DNA of 64,000 nucleotides, taken from NCBI GenBank assembly GCA_001552935.1, contig KQ959705.1, forward strand, positions 212,191 to 276,190, in the 5' to 3' direction. Below the pieces are notes generated by a model. It did no database searches. It worked only from the letters and a program-made list of their open reading frames with translations, and was not told the origin of the DNA. The position numbers and the translations under genes were made by a program. Shown piece after piece: positions 19,214 through 28,661 of the stretch. The DNA comes from Umbribacter vaginalis (lineage in GTDB: Bacteria > Actinomycetota > Coriobacteriia > Coriobacteriales > Eggerthellaceae). Numbering within the stretch: position 1 is the first letter of the stretch; every line of letters starts with the position of its first letter.

Positions 19214-21388
19214 CTATAAATGCAAAACGCGGTCGCGAATTTCTTCAGTACGCCCTTGGTTCCAGAACTGCGTTCCAATGTATCCGCAGGTACGGCGGGT
19301 TACATTCATCTTGTCTTGGTTGCGATTGCCGCATTGAGGGCACTCCCAGATAAGCTTTTTATCTTCCTCAATGATCTTAATTTCCCCATCGTAGCCGCAT
19401 TCCTGACAATAGTCGCTTTTGGTGTTGAGCTCGGCATACATAATATGGTCATAGATAAATTGCAACACGCTAATAACGGCCTTTAAGTTGTCTTGCATAT
19501 TAGGTACTTCAACATAGCTAATAGCTCCACCAGGCGAGAGCGACTGGAATGCACTCTCAAAGGCAAGTTTCTCGTAGGCACTAATTTCTTCGCGAACATT
19601 CACGTGATACGAGTTAGTAATATAGCCATGATCCGTTACATTTTTTATAATACCAAAACGACGCTGCAGTGCTTTAGCGAACTTGTAGGTTGTCGACTCA
19701 AGGGGCGTGCCGTAAATCGAAAAGTCGATATTGTGTGCTTTCTTCCAGCTTTCGCATTTATCGTTCATGTGCTGCATAATTTTAAGCGCAAAAGGCGTTG
19801 CTTCAGGGTCGGTATGGCTTTTACCGGTCAAGTAGTAAACGCATTCCTGCAGGCCAGCATAACCCAAGCTAATCGTTGAATAACCACCATAAAGTAGCTT
19901 ATCGATTACTTCGCCTTTTTTCAGGCGTGCCAAAGCACCGTATTGCCATAAGATAGGTGCAACATCCGAGCGCGTGCCTTTTAAGCGGTTGTGACGCGCC
20001 ATAAGTGCGCGGTGGCACAGTTCCAAGCGCTCATCGAAAATTTCCCAGAACTTATCGATGTCTCCGCCAGAAGAAAGCGCTACATCAGGCAAGTTAATGG
20101 TAACAACGCCCTGATTAAAGCGTCCGTAGTATTGCGGCTTTCCTTCTTCATTCACATACGGCGTCAGGAAGCTTCTGCAGCCCATCGGCGTGTAGCAATG
20201 ACCTTCTCCGTTTTTGTCGATCTTGATTTTCTTCATGTACTTTTCAGAAACATAATCGGGCACCAGGCGCTTCGCGCTGCATTTTGCAGCCAGTTCAGTA
20301 AGGTAATAGTAAGGCTGGCCTTCCTCGATATTGTCGTCTTCAAGCACATAGATAAGCTTTGGAAACGCAGGTGAAATCCAAACGCCTTTCTCGTTTTTTA
20401 CTCCTTGGAAGCGCTGGTTGAGCGTTTCTTCAATAATAAGTGCAAGGTCTTTTTTCTCCTGCTCATTTTTCGCTTCGTTGAGGTACATAAACACTGTTAC
20501 AAAAGGCGCTTGGCCGTTGGTGGTCATGAGCGTAACTACCTGATATTGGATAGTTTGAACACCACGACGTATTTCTTCTCGAACACGTTTCTCAACAGCA
20601 GCCGTAAAGTTTTCATGCGAAGTTTCTACGCCCAGTTCACGCAGCTCATCGCGTAGTTCACCCGCTATACGTTCACGGCTAATTTGTACAAAGGGCGCTA
20701 AGTGCGTCAGTGAAATAGATTGTCCACCGTATTGACTTGATGCTACTTGCGCAATAATTTGCGTTGCGATGTTGCACGCTGTTGAAAAGCTGTGTGGCTT
20801 CTCGATAAGCGTATCCGAGATAACGGTGCCGTTTTGCAACATGTCTTCAAGATTTACGAGGTCACAGTTGTGCATGTGCTGCGCAAAATAGTCTGAATCG
20901 TGGAAGTGGATGATTCCTTCCTTGTGCGCTTGCACAATATCAGGATCAAGCAAGGTGCGCATGGTAAGGTCTTTCGACACTTCGCCTGCCATATAGTCGC
21001 GCTGTACCGAGCTAATAGTTGGGTTCTTGTTGGAGTTTTCTTGCTTTACTTCTTCGTTGTTGCATTCAATAAGCGCAAGGATGGTGTCGTCAGTTGTATT
21101 TTTGTGACGTTCTTCAGAACGTACATAGCGATAAATGATATATTTACGTGCCACTTCAAAGTGGTCAAGACGCATAATCTCATCTTCAACCATGTCTTGA
21201 ATTTCTTCAACTTGTACCGTATGGCCTGCTTTTTCGCATAAATCGGCTACGTTTGCTGCGGCAAATCCTATTTCACGGTCGCTTAAACGCTGCTGTTCAG
21301 GTACTTCGTTATTTGCAGCCTGAATTGCGTTAACGATCTTTGTAAGGTCGAATTCCACTTCCGCGCCGTTGCGCTTAATGATTTTCAT
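19214..21388 (-). CDS. nrdD: Anaerobic ribonucleoside-triphosphate reductase
   Basis: Class III glycyl-radical enzyme making deoxynucleotides without oxygen. The product is 724 residues. An ATP-cone domain starts KIIKRNGAEVEFDLTKIVNA. The C-terminus has a four-Cys zinc site (CQECG and CPQCG) and the glycyl radical loop RRTCGYIGTQ. The second of two nearby ATGs (21388) is preferred because GGAG lies at proper spacing from it. NrdG follows. Palindromes resembling NrdR boxes lie upstream, suggesting dNTP/ATP-sensing repression. Confidence 0.96.
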   Translation of the reverse strand: MKIIKRNGAEVEFDLTKIVNAIQAANNEVPEQQRLSDREIGFAAANVADLCEKAGHTVQVEEIQDMVEDEIMRLDHFEVARKYIIYRYVRSEERHKNTTDDTILALIECNNEEVKQENSNKNPTISSVQRDYMAGEVSKDLTMRTLLDPDIVQAHKEGIIHFHDSDYFAQHMHNCDLVNLEDMLQNGTVISDTLIEKPHSFSTACNIATQIIAQVASSQYGGQSISLTHLAPFVQISRERIAGELRDELRELGVETSHENFTAAVEKRVREEIRRGVQTIQYQVVTLMTTNGQAPFVTVFMYLNEAKNEQEKKDLALIIEETLNQRFQGVKNEKGVWISPAFPKLIYVLEDDNIEEGQPYYYLTELAAKCSAKRLVPDYVSEKYMKKIKIDKNGEGHCYTPMGCRSFLTPYVNEEGKPQYYGRFNQGVVTINLPDVALSSGGDIDKFWEIFDERLELCHRALMARHNRLKGTRSDVAPILWQYGALARLKKGEVIDKLLYGGYSTISLGYAGLQECVYYLTGKSHTDPEATPFALKIMQHMNDKCESWKKAHNIDFSIYGTPLESTTYKFAKALQRRFGIIKNVTDHGYITNSYHVNVREEISAYEKLAFESAFQSLSPGGAISYVEVPNMQDNLKAVISVLQFIYDHIMYAELNTKSDYCQECGYDGEIKIIEEDKKLIWECPQCGNRNQDKMNVTRRTCGYIGTQFWNQGRTEEIRDRVLHL

Positions 21389-21489
21389 GAGCATTCTCCG
21401 TTATCGTTGTACGGGTAAGTATTACGTTTTGCTCGGGAGATAGGCGTCGCGCGATTCGAAGGGCACACAAACCAAGCATAAATGACTGA

Positions 21490-21504
21490 TACAATAGTAT
21501 TGTA
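21490..21504. promoter_or_regulatory. NrdR-like palindrome, proximal
   Basis: TACAATAGTATTGTA is a perfect 15-base palindrome about 100 bases before nrdD. It resembles the NrdR box core (CwAtATaTwG). Confidence 0.5.
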
Positions 21505-21532
21505 AACAATCAAGAACAGCGCAAAAGTTACT

Positions 21533-21555
21533 CACATGCATATAGTATGCATGTG
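21533..21555. promoter_or_regulatory. 23-bp palindrome in the nrdD promoter region
   Basis: Arms CACATGCATA and TATGCATGTG flank TAG, a perfect inverted repeat. It does not fit the NrdR consensus well and could bind a different regulator. Confidence 0.4.
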
Positions 21556-21660
21556 TAGGCGTAGCTCTTTGAATGGGTTTGCAGTGCGTGCATCGCGTAA
21601 GACGTATGTACCTTGCAACATGTGTATCATACTCCAATTCAGCACAAAGATGAGTGAGAA

Positions 21661-21682
21661 ATTCCACAATATATTGTGGAAT
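21661..21682. promoter_or_regulatory. NrdR box, distal
   Basis: The core CCACAATATATTGTGG (21664-21679) closely matches the NrdR consensus and is extended to a perfect 22-base palindrome by ATT/AAT. It lies between nrdD (minus) and the purine permease (plus). It is about 170 bases upstream of the proximal palindrome and about 180 bases before the permease start. Confidence 0.6.
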
Positions 21683-21859
21683 TTTCGTACATTTTATCTA
21701 TAAATTGCGATTTTGCAGGTAGATGCGTTGTGATTTTTTCTGAACTGCGATTATAGGTAACACGTATTTTTTACACTCGCTTCACGTTTTTACGATAACG
21801 AAACATTTTATTCTCTATAATGGTTTCGTCTGTAAACATTGAGAGGAGCACGAAAACGC

Positions 21860-23182
21860 ATGGACACATTTTTTAAGATTTCTGCCCGTCAGAGTACGCT
21901 GGGTACAGAAATTCTCGGTGGTCTTACCACCTTCCTTGCGATGGGCTACATTATTGCGGTGAACCCCATTATGATGCAAGTAGCTGGTATGCCATTTCAA
22001 GCAGCGCTTACCGCAACATGTTTTGGCGCGGCACTGATGACTATCATCATGGGTTTGGTAGCAAATCGTCCTGTAGCACTAGCATCTGGCATGGGTATAA
22101 ACGCCATTGTTGCGTACAGCTTGTGCGAATCGCATGCACTTGGTGTTGATTGGCGCGTTGCGATGGGAGTTGTGTTCCTTGAAGGTATCGTTATTCTTAT
22201 TTTGGTACTGTGCGGCTTGCGAAAAGCCATTATGGACGCCATCCCCGTAAATATTCGCCGCGCTATCGGCGTTGGCATTGGTTTGTTTGTGGCGTTTATC
22301 GGTCTTAAAGGCGGTGGCATCATCGCTTCAAGCCCTTCAACGTATTTGACGCTCGGACACTTAAGCTCGCCTGCGTGTATCGTGTCACTGGTGGCTATTG
22401 TGCTGGCGCTGGTGCTTGAAACTATCCACATGAAGGGCTCGCTTTTGATTTCAGTTATAGGCGCTACGATTGTAGGTATTCCGCTTGGCGTTACGAAATT
22501 GCCTGATCATTGGAACTTCGGGCTTGATTTTTCAAGCTTTGCGGCGCCGTTTCAAATTGACCCTGCGTCGGGAAGCATGGCACTTTTGGCAGTGCTTACC
22601 ACGCCTGCTCTGTTGATGTTTGTGTTCTCGCTGTTGATGAGCGACTTTTTCGATACGATGGGCACGATTGTTGCTATTGGTGATCGTGCGGGCTTTGTTG
22701 ATAAGCAAGGCAATGTTGAAGATGTTCAGTCGATTTTGACGATTGACTCGGTTGCCGCCGCTGTTGGTGGTTTTATGGGCGCAAGCTCGATTACTTCGTT
22801 TGCCGAGTCGACGGCGGGTGCCGCTGCTGGTGCGCGCACTGGTTTGTCGAGTATTGTTATCGGCGTGCTATTTGCTATCTTTGCGTTTTTTGCGCCTATC
22901 ATCGGCATGGTAAGCGCTTCAGCTACCTGCGGCGCCTTGGTTATCGTGGGATTTTTGATGCTCAGTGGTATTCGTGAAATCGAGTGGGACCATCTTGAAA
23001 CCGCATTTCCAGCGTTTATTACCATTATTGGAATTCCGCTTACGTACTCCATTACGAACGGCATCGGTTTTGGTTTTATTTCGTATTTGGTAGTAATGGC
23101 TGTTTTGGGTCGTATCCGTGAAATTAAACCGCTGATGTGGATTGCCGCTTTAGCATTTTTGCTTATGTTTGTTGTTAGCTAA
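21860..23182 (+). CDS. Purine (adenine/guanine/hypoxanthine) permease, NCS2 AzgA type
   Basis: A 440-residue transporter of the NCS2 AzgA branch, with about 12-14 hydrophobic segments. Landmarks are TEILGGLTTFLAMGYIIAVN, ASGMGINAIVAYSL and the conserved SFAESTAGAAAGARTGLSS segment preceded by a DFFDTMGT motif. It imports purine bases for salvage. The start at 21860 follows AGGAG at slightly long spacing. A TATAAT (21816-21821) lies 39 bases ahead, but no purine riboswitch consensus is visible in the leader. Confidence 0.87.
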   Translation: MDTFFKISARQSTLGTEILGGLTTFLAMGYIIAVNPIMMQVAGMPFQAALTATCFGAALMTIIMGLVANRPVALASGMGINAIVAYSLCESHALGVDWRVAMGVVFLEGIVILILVLCGLRKAIMDAIPVNIRRAIGVGIGLFVAFIGLKGGGIIASSPSTYLTLGHLSSPACIVSLVAIVLALVLETIHMKGSLLISVIGATIVGIPLGVTKLPDHWNFGLDFSSFAAPFQIDPASGSMALLAVLTTPALLMFVFSLLMSDFFDTMGTIVAIGDRAGFVDKQGNVEDVQSILTIDSVAAAVGGFMGASSITSFAESTAGAAAGARTGLSSIVIGVLFAIFAFFAPIIGMVSASATCGALVIVGFLMLSGIREIEWDHLETAFPAFITIIGIPLTYSITNGIGFGFISYLVVMAVLGRIREIKPLMWIAALAFLLMFVVS

Positions 23183-23241
23183 TACAAACGAAAAACGTAT
23201 GGGCGTGTCACTGTTCTGAAATATTTATAAGAGGTATAAAA

Positions 23242-23275
23242 AACCCACCTCGTGCGGATGCATGAGGTGGGTTTT
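23242..23275 (+). terminator. Terminator after the purine permease
   Basis: Ten-base perfect arms AACCCACCTC and GAGGTGGGTT followed by TTG, preceded by an A tract, so it could work in both directions. The remaining gap to the flavodoxin gene (23276-23455) shows no gene. Confidence 0.8.
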
Positions 23276-23455
23276 GTGGTTTACCAGTGGGTTGGGCTTT
23301 GCAACATATATTGGCAGGTGGTGTAACTGGCAGATGCCGCAGTGCGTTTGCGTTTGTGTTCCAGATATCGTGCTTGTGTTACAGGTACTGCGCTAGCGCG
23401 TTACACCATGTTGTTAGCGTTCTACAGCGCACTCGTTATCGTACGTTGTAATGTC

Positions 23456-23875
23456 TTACGCAAGAAGTGAGCCAAGGCGCATACACTCTGCTGATGCTTC
23501 CTCATCGGGATAGTCTTTTGCGATCAGTGAATCAACAACATTCACTCCAGCATTTTCAGCGCGCTGTTCCCACAACTCCATCCATTCGCCATCATTCCAG
23601 TCGTATGACCCAAACAGAGCAACTTTTTTATCGCCAAGCAGTGGTTCGACTTCATCATACATAGGAGCAAATTCGCTATCCTCAAGATCTTCGTCACCCA
23701 TAGCAGGGCAACCAAACGCGATTGCGTCAAATTCTTTCAAGCGCGATGCATCAAAATCACTCGCTTGAATGATAGTAGGCTCGCCACCTTTGGCAGAAAC
23801 GCCCTGCGCCACTAAATCGGCCATGGCTTCGGTATTTCCTGTGCCGCTCCAATATACAATAGCAACTTTACTCAT
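23456..23875 (-). CDS. Flavodoxin
   Basis: A 139-residue FMN-binding electron carrier. The N-terminus KVAIVYWSGTGNTEAMADLV carries the phosphate-binding loop SGTGNTE, and later loops GCPAMGDEDLED and FGSYDWNDGEWME are typical of short-chain flavodoxins of anaerobes. The ATG at 23875 with AAGGAG six bases ahead is preferred over an ATG 18 bases upstream. Flavodoxin could supply electrons to NrdG or ThiC, which need a low-potential donor; that link is inference. Confidence 0.92.
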   Translation of the reverse strand: MSKVAIVYWSGTGNTEAMADLVAQGVSAKGGEPTIIQASDFDASRLKEFDAIAFGCPAMGDEDLEDSEFAPMYDEVEPLLGDKKVALFGSYDWNDGEWMELWEQRAENAGVNVVDSLIAKDYPDEEASAECMRLGSLLA

Positions 23876-24358
23876 AACATACTCCTTACTCATGTCGCGC
23901 CACGTGAGCTGTGGTGCATAAATTGTATAAGCAAGGCTTTTCCATTGGCGCTTGTATGCTCAGTGAGCAGCATACGCGCTGGTTGTGCGCTCGAAACACC
24001 ACAAGGACAAGCCATAAACTGCGATGCATGGTGCCTAACGTTTATCTGTTGCACGTATAGTGAGCGGCAGTAATAATCAATTTGCCTGCTCATTTATCTG
24101 CGCACCAGCATTTTGCACGCACCGCATTGCACGAAGCGAATACTGTTCGCTTACTTTGTACAATAAATCGGTGCTAACTTAATGAAAATTATCCGCTGTG
24201 TCAATACATAACAAAAATTCCACGAATCTCTGTTCAAAATTTGTCCTTAGTGGTAAGGTCGTGCAAAATAGCAAAAGTATCACACTTTCAAATTCTCGCT
24301 TCATTTCATATAAAAATACAATAAGCTACTCAGTAAGGTAAAATGAGAGGAGATTGGT
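23876..24358. other. Intergenic region before trxB
   Basis: A 483-base gap between divergent genes. The right half is AT-rich and presumably holds the trxB promoter. GAAGCGAATACTGTTCGCTT near 24136 has a short inverted repeat (AAGCGAA/TTCGCTT). No gene is seen. Confidence 0.4.
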
Positions 24359-25324
24359 ATGGCAGAAGAACTAACTCAAAACGAGGATACAAAGGTTTTT
24401 AATCCTGAAACAGATATTATAGATGTTGCTGTTATTGGTGCTGGCCCTGCAGGGTTAACAGCAGGGCTGTATGCTACGCGTGCAGGACGAAATGTTGTGG
24501 TGTTTGAAGAAATTGCACCAGGTGGACAGCTTGCTAAAACAGAAATCATCGAGAATTACCCTGGCTTTCCTGAGGGATGTGGTGGATTTGAGCTTGCATG
24601 GAATATGAAACAGCAAGCGGAACATTTTGGTGCTATCGTTAAAACCGATGGCATAACTGCCGTTAATTTCGAAGGTGACATCAAGCGTTTAATAGGTGCT
24701 TCGGGCGTCGAGTATAAAGCACATAACGTTATTATTGCCTCAGGTGCACGTCCGCGTAATTTAGGCATTGCGCGCGAGGAAGAGCTGCGCGGTAAGGGCG
24801 TTTCGTATTGTGCTACGTGCGATGGTAATTTCTTCCGCAATAAAACGGTGGTTGTTGTAGGCGGAGGCGATACGGCTGCAGCTGATGCTATTTATCTGTC
24901 GCGCATTTGCGAGAAGGTGTATTTGGTGCACCGTCGCGATCAGTTACGGGCTACGCAGGTGTATCACCAGCGTCTTGCCGATTTATCGAACGTTGAGTTT
25001 GTGTGGAATAGCGTTTCAAAGGAGTTCCTCGTAGGCGAAAACGGCTTAGTGTCGGGTCTTGTTGTTGAAAACAAACTTACGGGCGAGCAGCGTACTCTTG
25101 AGGCGTCAGGCGTTTTTGTGGCTGTTGGCATGCTTCCTAATACGGAATTTTTGAAGGGCGCGGTTGCATGTGATGAGCGCGGCTACATTATTGCTGATGA
25201 GCATGGCACAACGAATGTGGAAGGTGTATTTGCAGCAGGCGACGTTCGCACGAAAACGCTGCGTCAGGTATCGACGGCTATTGCCGATGGAGCGCAAACC
25301 GCAGAATTGGCAGCTGAGCGTTAA
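24359..25324 (+). CDS. trxB: Thioredoxin reductase
   Basis: FAD/NADPH-dependent enzyme that keeps thioredoxin reduced. The 321-residue product has the FAD dinucleotide motif GAGPAG, the redox pair in SYCATCDG, the NADPH motif GGGDTAAADA and the terminal FAAGDVRTKTLRQ. A 20-residue Glu/Asp/Asn-rich N-terminal lead precedes the Rossmann fold. GAGGAG lies upstream of the ATG. It is followed 43 bases later by prfA. Confidence 0.95.
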   Translation: MAEELTQNEDTKVFNPETDIIDVAVIGAGPAGLTAGLYATRAGRNVVVFEEIAPGGQLAKTEIIENYPGFPEGCGGFELAWNMKQQAEHFGAIVKTDGITAVNFEGDIKRLIGASGVEYKAHNVIIASGARPRNLGIAREEELRGKGVSYCATCDGNFFRNKTVVVVGGGDTAAADAIYLSRICEKVYLVHRRDQLRATQVYHQRLADLSNVEFVWNSVSKEFLVGENGLVSGLVVENKLTGEQRTLEASGVFVAVGMLPNTEFLKGAVACDERGYIIADEHGTTNVEGVFAAGDVRTKTLRQVSTAIADGAQTAELAAER

Positions 25325-25367
25325 GACGCAGGCGTAGAGTGTTACAGGTTAAGTGAGGTAAAAGCAT

Positions 25368-26450
25368 ATGCAAGAAGTAAGCATGCGCGCGAAATTAGAA
25401 AAAATTGTTGCTGCGTATGAAGAGTTGCAGCAAAAAATGGGTGATCCGGCTGTTCTTGCCGATCAAAAGGAATATAACCGCCTTGCGAAAGAATACGCAA
25501 ATCAAGGGCCGCTTGTGGAGCAGGCGCGCTCGTATATTCAGGCAGAAGACGACTTAAAAGCTGCAAAAGAGATGCTTGCTGATCCTGATATGAAAGAGTT
25601 TGCGCAAGAGGAAATTGCGCGCATCGAGCAGCGTTTGCCTCGTATTGAAGAAGACATCAAATTCATGCTTATTCCGGTTGATCCGGCCGATGAAAAGGAC
25701 ATTATCGTTGAAATTCGCGCGGGCGCGGGTGGCGATGAGGCGGGCATTTTTGCAGGTGACCTTTTTAAGATGTACGAGCGTTTTGCCCAGGAAAAACACT
25801 GGAAAATTGAGCTTTTGGACGTGTCGCCTTGCGATGCGGGCGGTTACAAAGAAATTCAGTTCAAGGTAAAAGGTGACCACGTGTATTCGGTTATGAAGTT
25901 TGAATCGGGTGTGCATCGTGTGCAGCGCGTTCCTAAAACAGAAAGTCAGGGGCGCATTCATACATCAACGGCAACGGTTGCGGTGCTTCCTGAGGCCGAT
26001 GAAGTGGAAGTTGAAATTAATCCGAGCGACCTACGAATTGATGTGTATCGCGCTGGAGGTCCTGGTGGACAGTGCGTTAACACTACCGACTCGGCAGTGC
26101 GCATTACACATATTCCTAGTGGTTTAGTAGTACAATCGCAAGATCAAAAATCGCAGCTCCAAAACAAAATTGCAGCGATGGCGGTTTTGCGTGCGCGCTT
26201 ATACGATAAAATGCTGGCTGAACAGCAGGCCGCTGAAGGTCAGGAGCGTCGCAATCAAATTGGCACGGGTGATCGTTCGGAAAAAATTCGTACGTACAAT
26301 GCCCCGCAAGATCGCGTGACGGATCATCGTATCGGCTACAACGGAACGTATAACGGCGTGTTGTTGAGTGCGGGCGGCGCGGGCTTAGGCGAGCTGATTG
26401 TTGCGTTGCAGGCGGCCGATCGCGCAAAGAAACTGGAATCGTGCGTGTAG
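25368..26450 (+). CDS. prfA: Peptide chain release factor 1
   Basis: Recognises UAA and UAG stop codons. The 360-residue product contains the GGQ catalytic loop in [17 protein letters not shown] and the RF1-type N-terminal coiled coil. The GAGG at proper distance supports the first ATG; a second lies five codons in. It is followed by prmC, its modifying methyltransferase, the standard bacterial pairing. Confidence 0.96.
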   Translation: MQEVSMRAKLEKIVAAYEELQQKMGDPAVLADQKEYNRLAKEYANQGPLVEQARSYIQAEDDLKAAKEMLADPDMKEFAQEEIARIEQRLPRIEEDIKFMLIPVDPADEKDIIVEIRAGAGGDEAGIFAGDLFKMYERFAQEKHWKIELLDVSPCDAGGYKEIQFKVKGDHVYSVMKFESGVHRVQRVPKTESQGRIHTSTATVAVLPEADEVEVEINPSDLRIDVYRAGGPGGQCVNTTDSAVRITHIPSGLVVQSQDQKSQLQNKIAAMAVLRARLYDKMLAEQQAAEGQERRNQIGTGDRSEKIRTYNAPQDRVTDHRIGYNGTYNGVLLSAGGAGLGELIVALQAADRAKKLESCV

Positions 26451-26454
26451 TGTG

Positions 26455-26505
26455 CGCGTGTGTGGAGTGAGTGGAATGAGTGTGTGTGGAGTGAGTGTGT
26501 GGAGT
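26455..26505. repeat. Short tandem repeats spanning the prmC start
   Basis: Units of GTGTGGAGTGAGT and shortened variants recur three to four times just before and across the first prmC codons. Each unit contains GGAG followed by GTG, so the repeats create several alternative ribosome-binding-site/start combinations. Confidence 0.65.
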
Positions 26506-27676
26506 GAGTAACACCGTTGCGCAAGCGCTTTCGCAGGTAGAACACGAAATTGCGCGCGCGTGTCCACATGCTCAGGCGAAAAGCGAAGCCCGCTTGTTGC
26601 TTGCTTGGGCGTGCAACATTGACAGCACGCGTGTGCCGTGCGAAATGGAGCGGGTGGTGTCGCCCGATGAGGACGCGCGCTTACAGCAGGTGCGGGCGTT
26701 GCGCGTGCAGGGTGTTCCCGTGCAATACTGTACAGGGAAGGCGAATTTTCGCTACTTGACGCTTGATATTACGCCACAGGTGCTTATTCCGCGTCCTGAA
26801 ACCGAGCTGTTGGTAGACGAAGTACTTGATGCGTGCAAATCGTTTGATGCGCACGTTGAAGGTGCTGCGGTGCAGCAGACGCCGCTCGTAATGGCGCATG
26901 ATGTTCTTGATGAGGGATGCGACCAACACGTAGCGCAGCATGACGCGCAGTACGCCCAGTATGCTTCTGGTGCTACTGTTTCGCCAAATGGTGCGCTCGG
27001 TTCGCACAGCAGCACGTGCCCCCAAGCCCTTTCGGGTACATCTTCTTGCCATGAAGCTTCTTGCAATGAAACCCCGTCCCATGAAGCCTCTGCCCATGAA
27101 ACCCCGCGCTATACCATCGTAGATATGTGCACCGGCTCAGGCTGCATTGGGTTGTCACTCGCGTATGAAAATCCGCACGTGCGCGTGCTGGCATGCGACA
27201 TTTCTGCTGACGCGCTGCGCTGTGCGGCTCATAATGCGCAAACGCTGCATCTGGATGATCGTTTTTTGTGCTTTCAGGGTAACCTTGGAGAAGCACTTCG
27301 TGATGTTTTAAGTAAAACGCCTGATAATTCGCTTAAATTGCAGCCTGGCATGATTGATTGCGTGGTATCGAACCCGCCGTACATTCCTCATGCGGAAATG
27401 GCAACGCTGCCCTCTGACGTGCGCAATTTCGAACCCGTGCTGGCACTTGACGGCGGTGCTGATGGCCTTTCTGTGTTTTATCGTTTAGCGCCGTGGAGCT
27501 TGCAGGTGTTGAAACCAGGCGGTATGTTTGCGTGCGAACTACATGAAACCTGTTTAGAGCAAGCGCAGAACTTTGCGCGCTCGGCTGGTTTTGAGCGCGT
27601 GTCAATACGTCACGATTTAGCAGGTAAGCCGCGCATTTTGAAGGCCTACAAGCCCATTGCCAGTCCATCTGTGTAA
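26495..27676 (+). CDS. prmC: Release factor glutamine methyltransferase PrmC
   Basis: N5-methylates the GGQ glutamine of release factors. The N-terminal helical domain runs to LIPRPETELLVDEVLD (98-112), and the SAM-binding domain begins at IVDMCTGSGCIGLSL and includes the catalytic NPPYIPHAE. Between them, residues about 118-204 form an insertion rich in His, Ala, Cys and Ser with an internal repeat of the kind HEASxxETP; typical PrmC has no such loop and is about 280-300 residues, not 393. The start is ambiguous: GTG at 26495 or at 26504, both within tandem repeats. Confidence 0.9.
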   Translation: MCGVSNTVAQALSQVEHEIARACPHAQAKSEARLLLAWACNIDSTRVPCEMERVVSPDEDARLQQVRALRVQGVPVQYCTGKANFRYLTLDITPQVLIPRPETELLVDEVLDACKSFDAHVEGAAVQQTPLVMAHDVLDEGCDQHVAQHDAQYAQYASGATVSPNGALGSHSSTCPQALSGTSSCHEASCNETPSHEASAHETPRYTIVDMCTGSGCIGLSLAYENPHVRVLACDISADALRCAAHNAQTLHLDDRFLCFQGNLGEALRDVLSKTPDNSLKLQPGMIDCVVSNPPYIPHAEMATLPSDVRNFEPVLALDGGADGLSVFYRLAPWSLQVLKPGGMFACELHETCLEQAQNFARSAGFERVSIRHDLAGKPRILKAYKPIASPSV

Positions 27677-27730
27677 CGCGTCTTTACGCAGATAAATAGC
27701 ATAAAGTTTTGTGTTTGACGGACTGTATTG

Positions 27731-27765
27731 AATAAAGCCCCTTACCATTGGGATGAGCAAGGGGC
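27731..27765 (-). terminator. Terminator between prmC and the PASTA/Ltp gene
   Basis: Arms GCCCCTT and AAGGGGC (27737-27765), with TTTATT on the minus-strand side, terminate the minus-strand gene; the same stem may slow plus-strand prmC transcripts. Confidence 0.7.
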
Positions 27766-27810
27766 AGAAGAATAACGTAACATTATACGTACACCAAAGA
27801 GTATGCGCGT

Positions 27811-28575
27811 TTAATCCTGCAAATGTGCAACAGCGTATTTAGCTTCAGATGCAGTAAATCTTTCGCCGTATTTGGAAACTAGTTGGTCATAGATGCGTGC
27901 TTTAGACATATGCATGTTGTCTTGATGTTTTCTGGCTGTGATTAAGGCATTTGCATTCCAGTCTACCTTGAGGTGGTCGATTGCATATTGTGCGTCTTTA
28001 GCATCAAATTTCTCGCCGTATTTAGATGTTAGCTGGTCATAAATACGCTGTTTAGATAGGTGTAGAGCGCTGGCATATTTTTCTGCTTGAATTAATGCAT
28101 TTGTTTGCGAAATAGTTGGTTTTGGGCCTTTTGAAAAGGAAACACTTATATAATCTCCCTCACGTATTTGCTTATCTGCGGGTGTACTTTGTGTAATGTA
28201 TTTACCAGCTGGAACTGAATCTGAAAATTCTTCTTTAAAGGTACAATGTACTTTGTTTTCTTGACACCATTTGTTTATATCATCTTGCGTCATAGCGCTA
28301 AAATCGATGACACTTACTTTTGGTCGAGTATCTTCTTTTACGGGCTGATACACTTTCTCAGTCTTTGGTGGAGTGGTGGTTTTCTTTACCGGTTGTGGAG
28401 TATCAATTTTCATATTTCCAAGATAGAAAAGTATAACTGCCACTATCACAATCCAAAACCAAGCACGTCTGTAAAATGGCTCTTTATTTTTTTTCGTGTC
28501 GGGTGTTGTATTAGAAATATCAGGCGTTGCACTAGAAGGACGTTGGGGTTTTCCATTTTTGTCTTGGTCTGACAT
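27811..28575 (-). CDS. Membrane-anchored PASTA plus double Ltp-domain protein
   Basis: A 254-residue protein. A Ser/Thr/Pro/Lys-rich N-terminal part (1-36) is followed by one transmembrane helix (38-54), a Thr/Pro/Lys linker, a PASTA-like domain (86-151, ending FSKGPKP) and two Ltp-type repeats (158-203 and 207-253) with IYDQLTSKYGEKF and IYDQLVSKYGERF. The Ltp fold is known from the lipoprotein of Streptococcus phage TP-J34, where it blocks injection of incoming phage DNA, and from many surface proteins of Gram-positives. The ATG at 28575 follows AAGGAG. It is monocistronic. A role in phage exclusion or wall association is inference. Confidence 0.85.
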   Translation of the reverse strand: MSDQDKNGKPQRPSSATPDISNTTPDTKKNKEPFYRRAWFWIVIVAVILFYLGNMKIDTPQPVKKTTTPPKTEKVYQPVKEDTRPKVSVIDFSAMTQDDINKWCQENKVHCTFKEEFSDSVPAGKYITQSTPADKQIREGDYISVSFSKGPKPTISQTNALIQAEKYASALHLSKQRIYDQLTSKYGEKFDAKDAQYAIDHLKVDWNANALITARKHQDNMHMSKARIYDQLVSKYGERFTASEAKYAVAHLQD

Positions 28576-28661
28576 CAGTAAGCTCCTTCTTTTGATAAGT
28601 GAAAAAATCATTTCTTTAATAATCTATATAAAATAATTTAGTAATGCAAGTTTAAAGATAA

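Noticed and set aside
21700..21859. Purine riboswitch ahead of the purine permease
   Set aside because: The conserved loop sequences of the purine aptamer are not present; only a -10-like TATAAT is seen.
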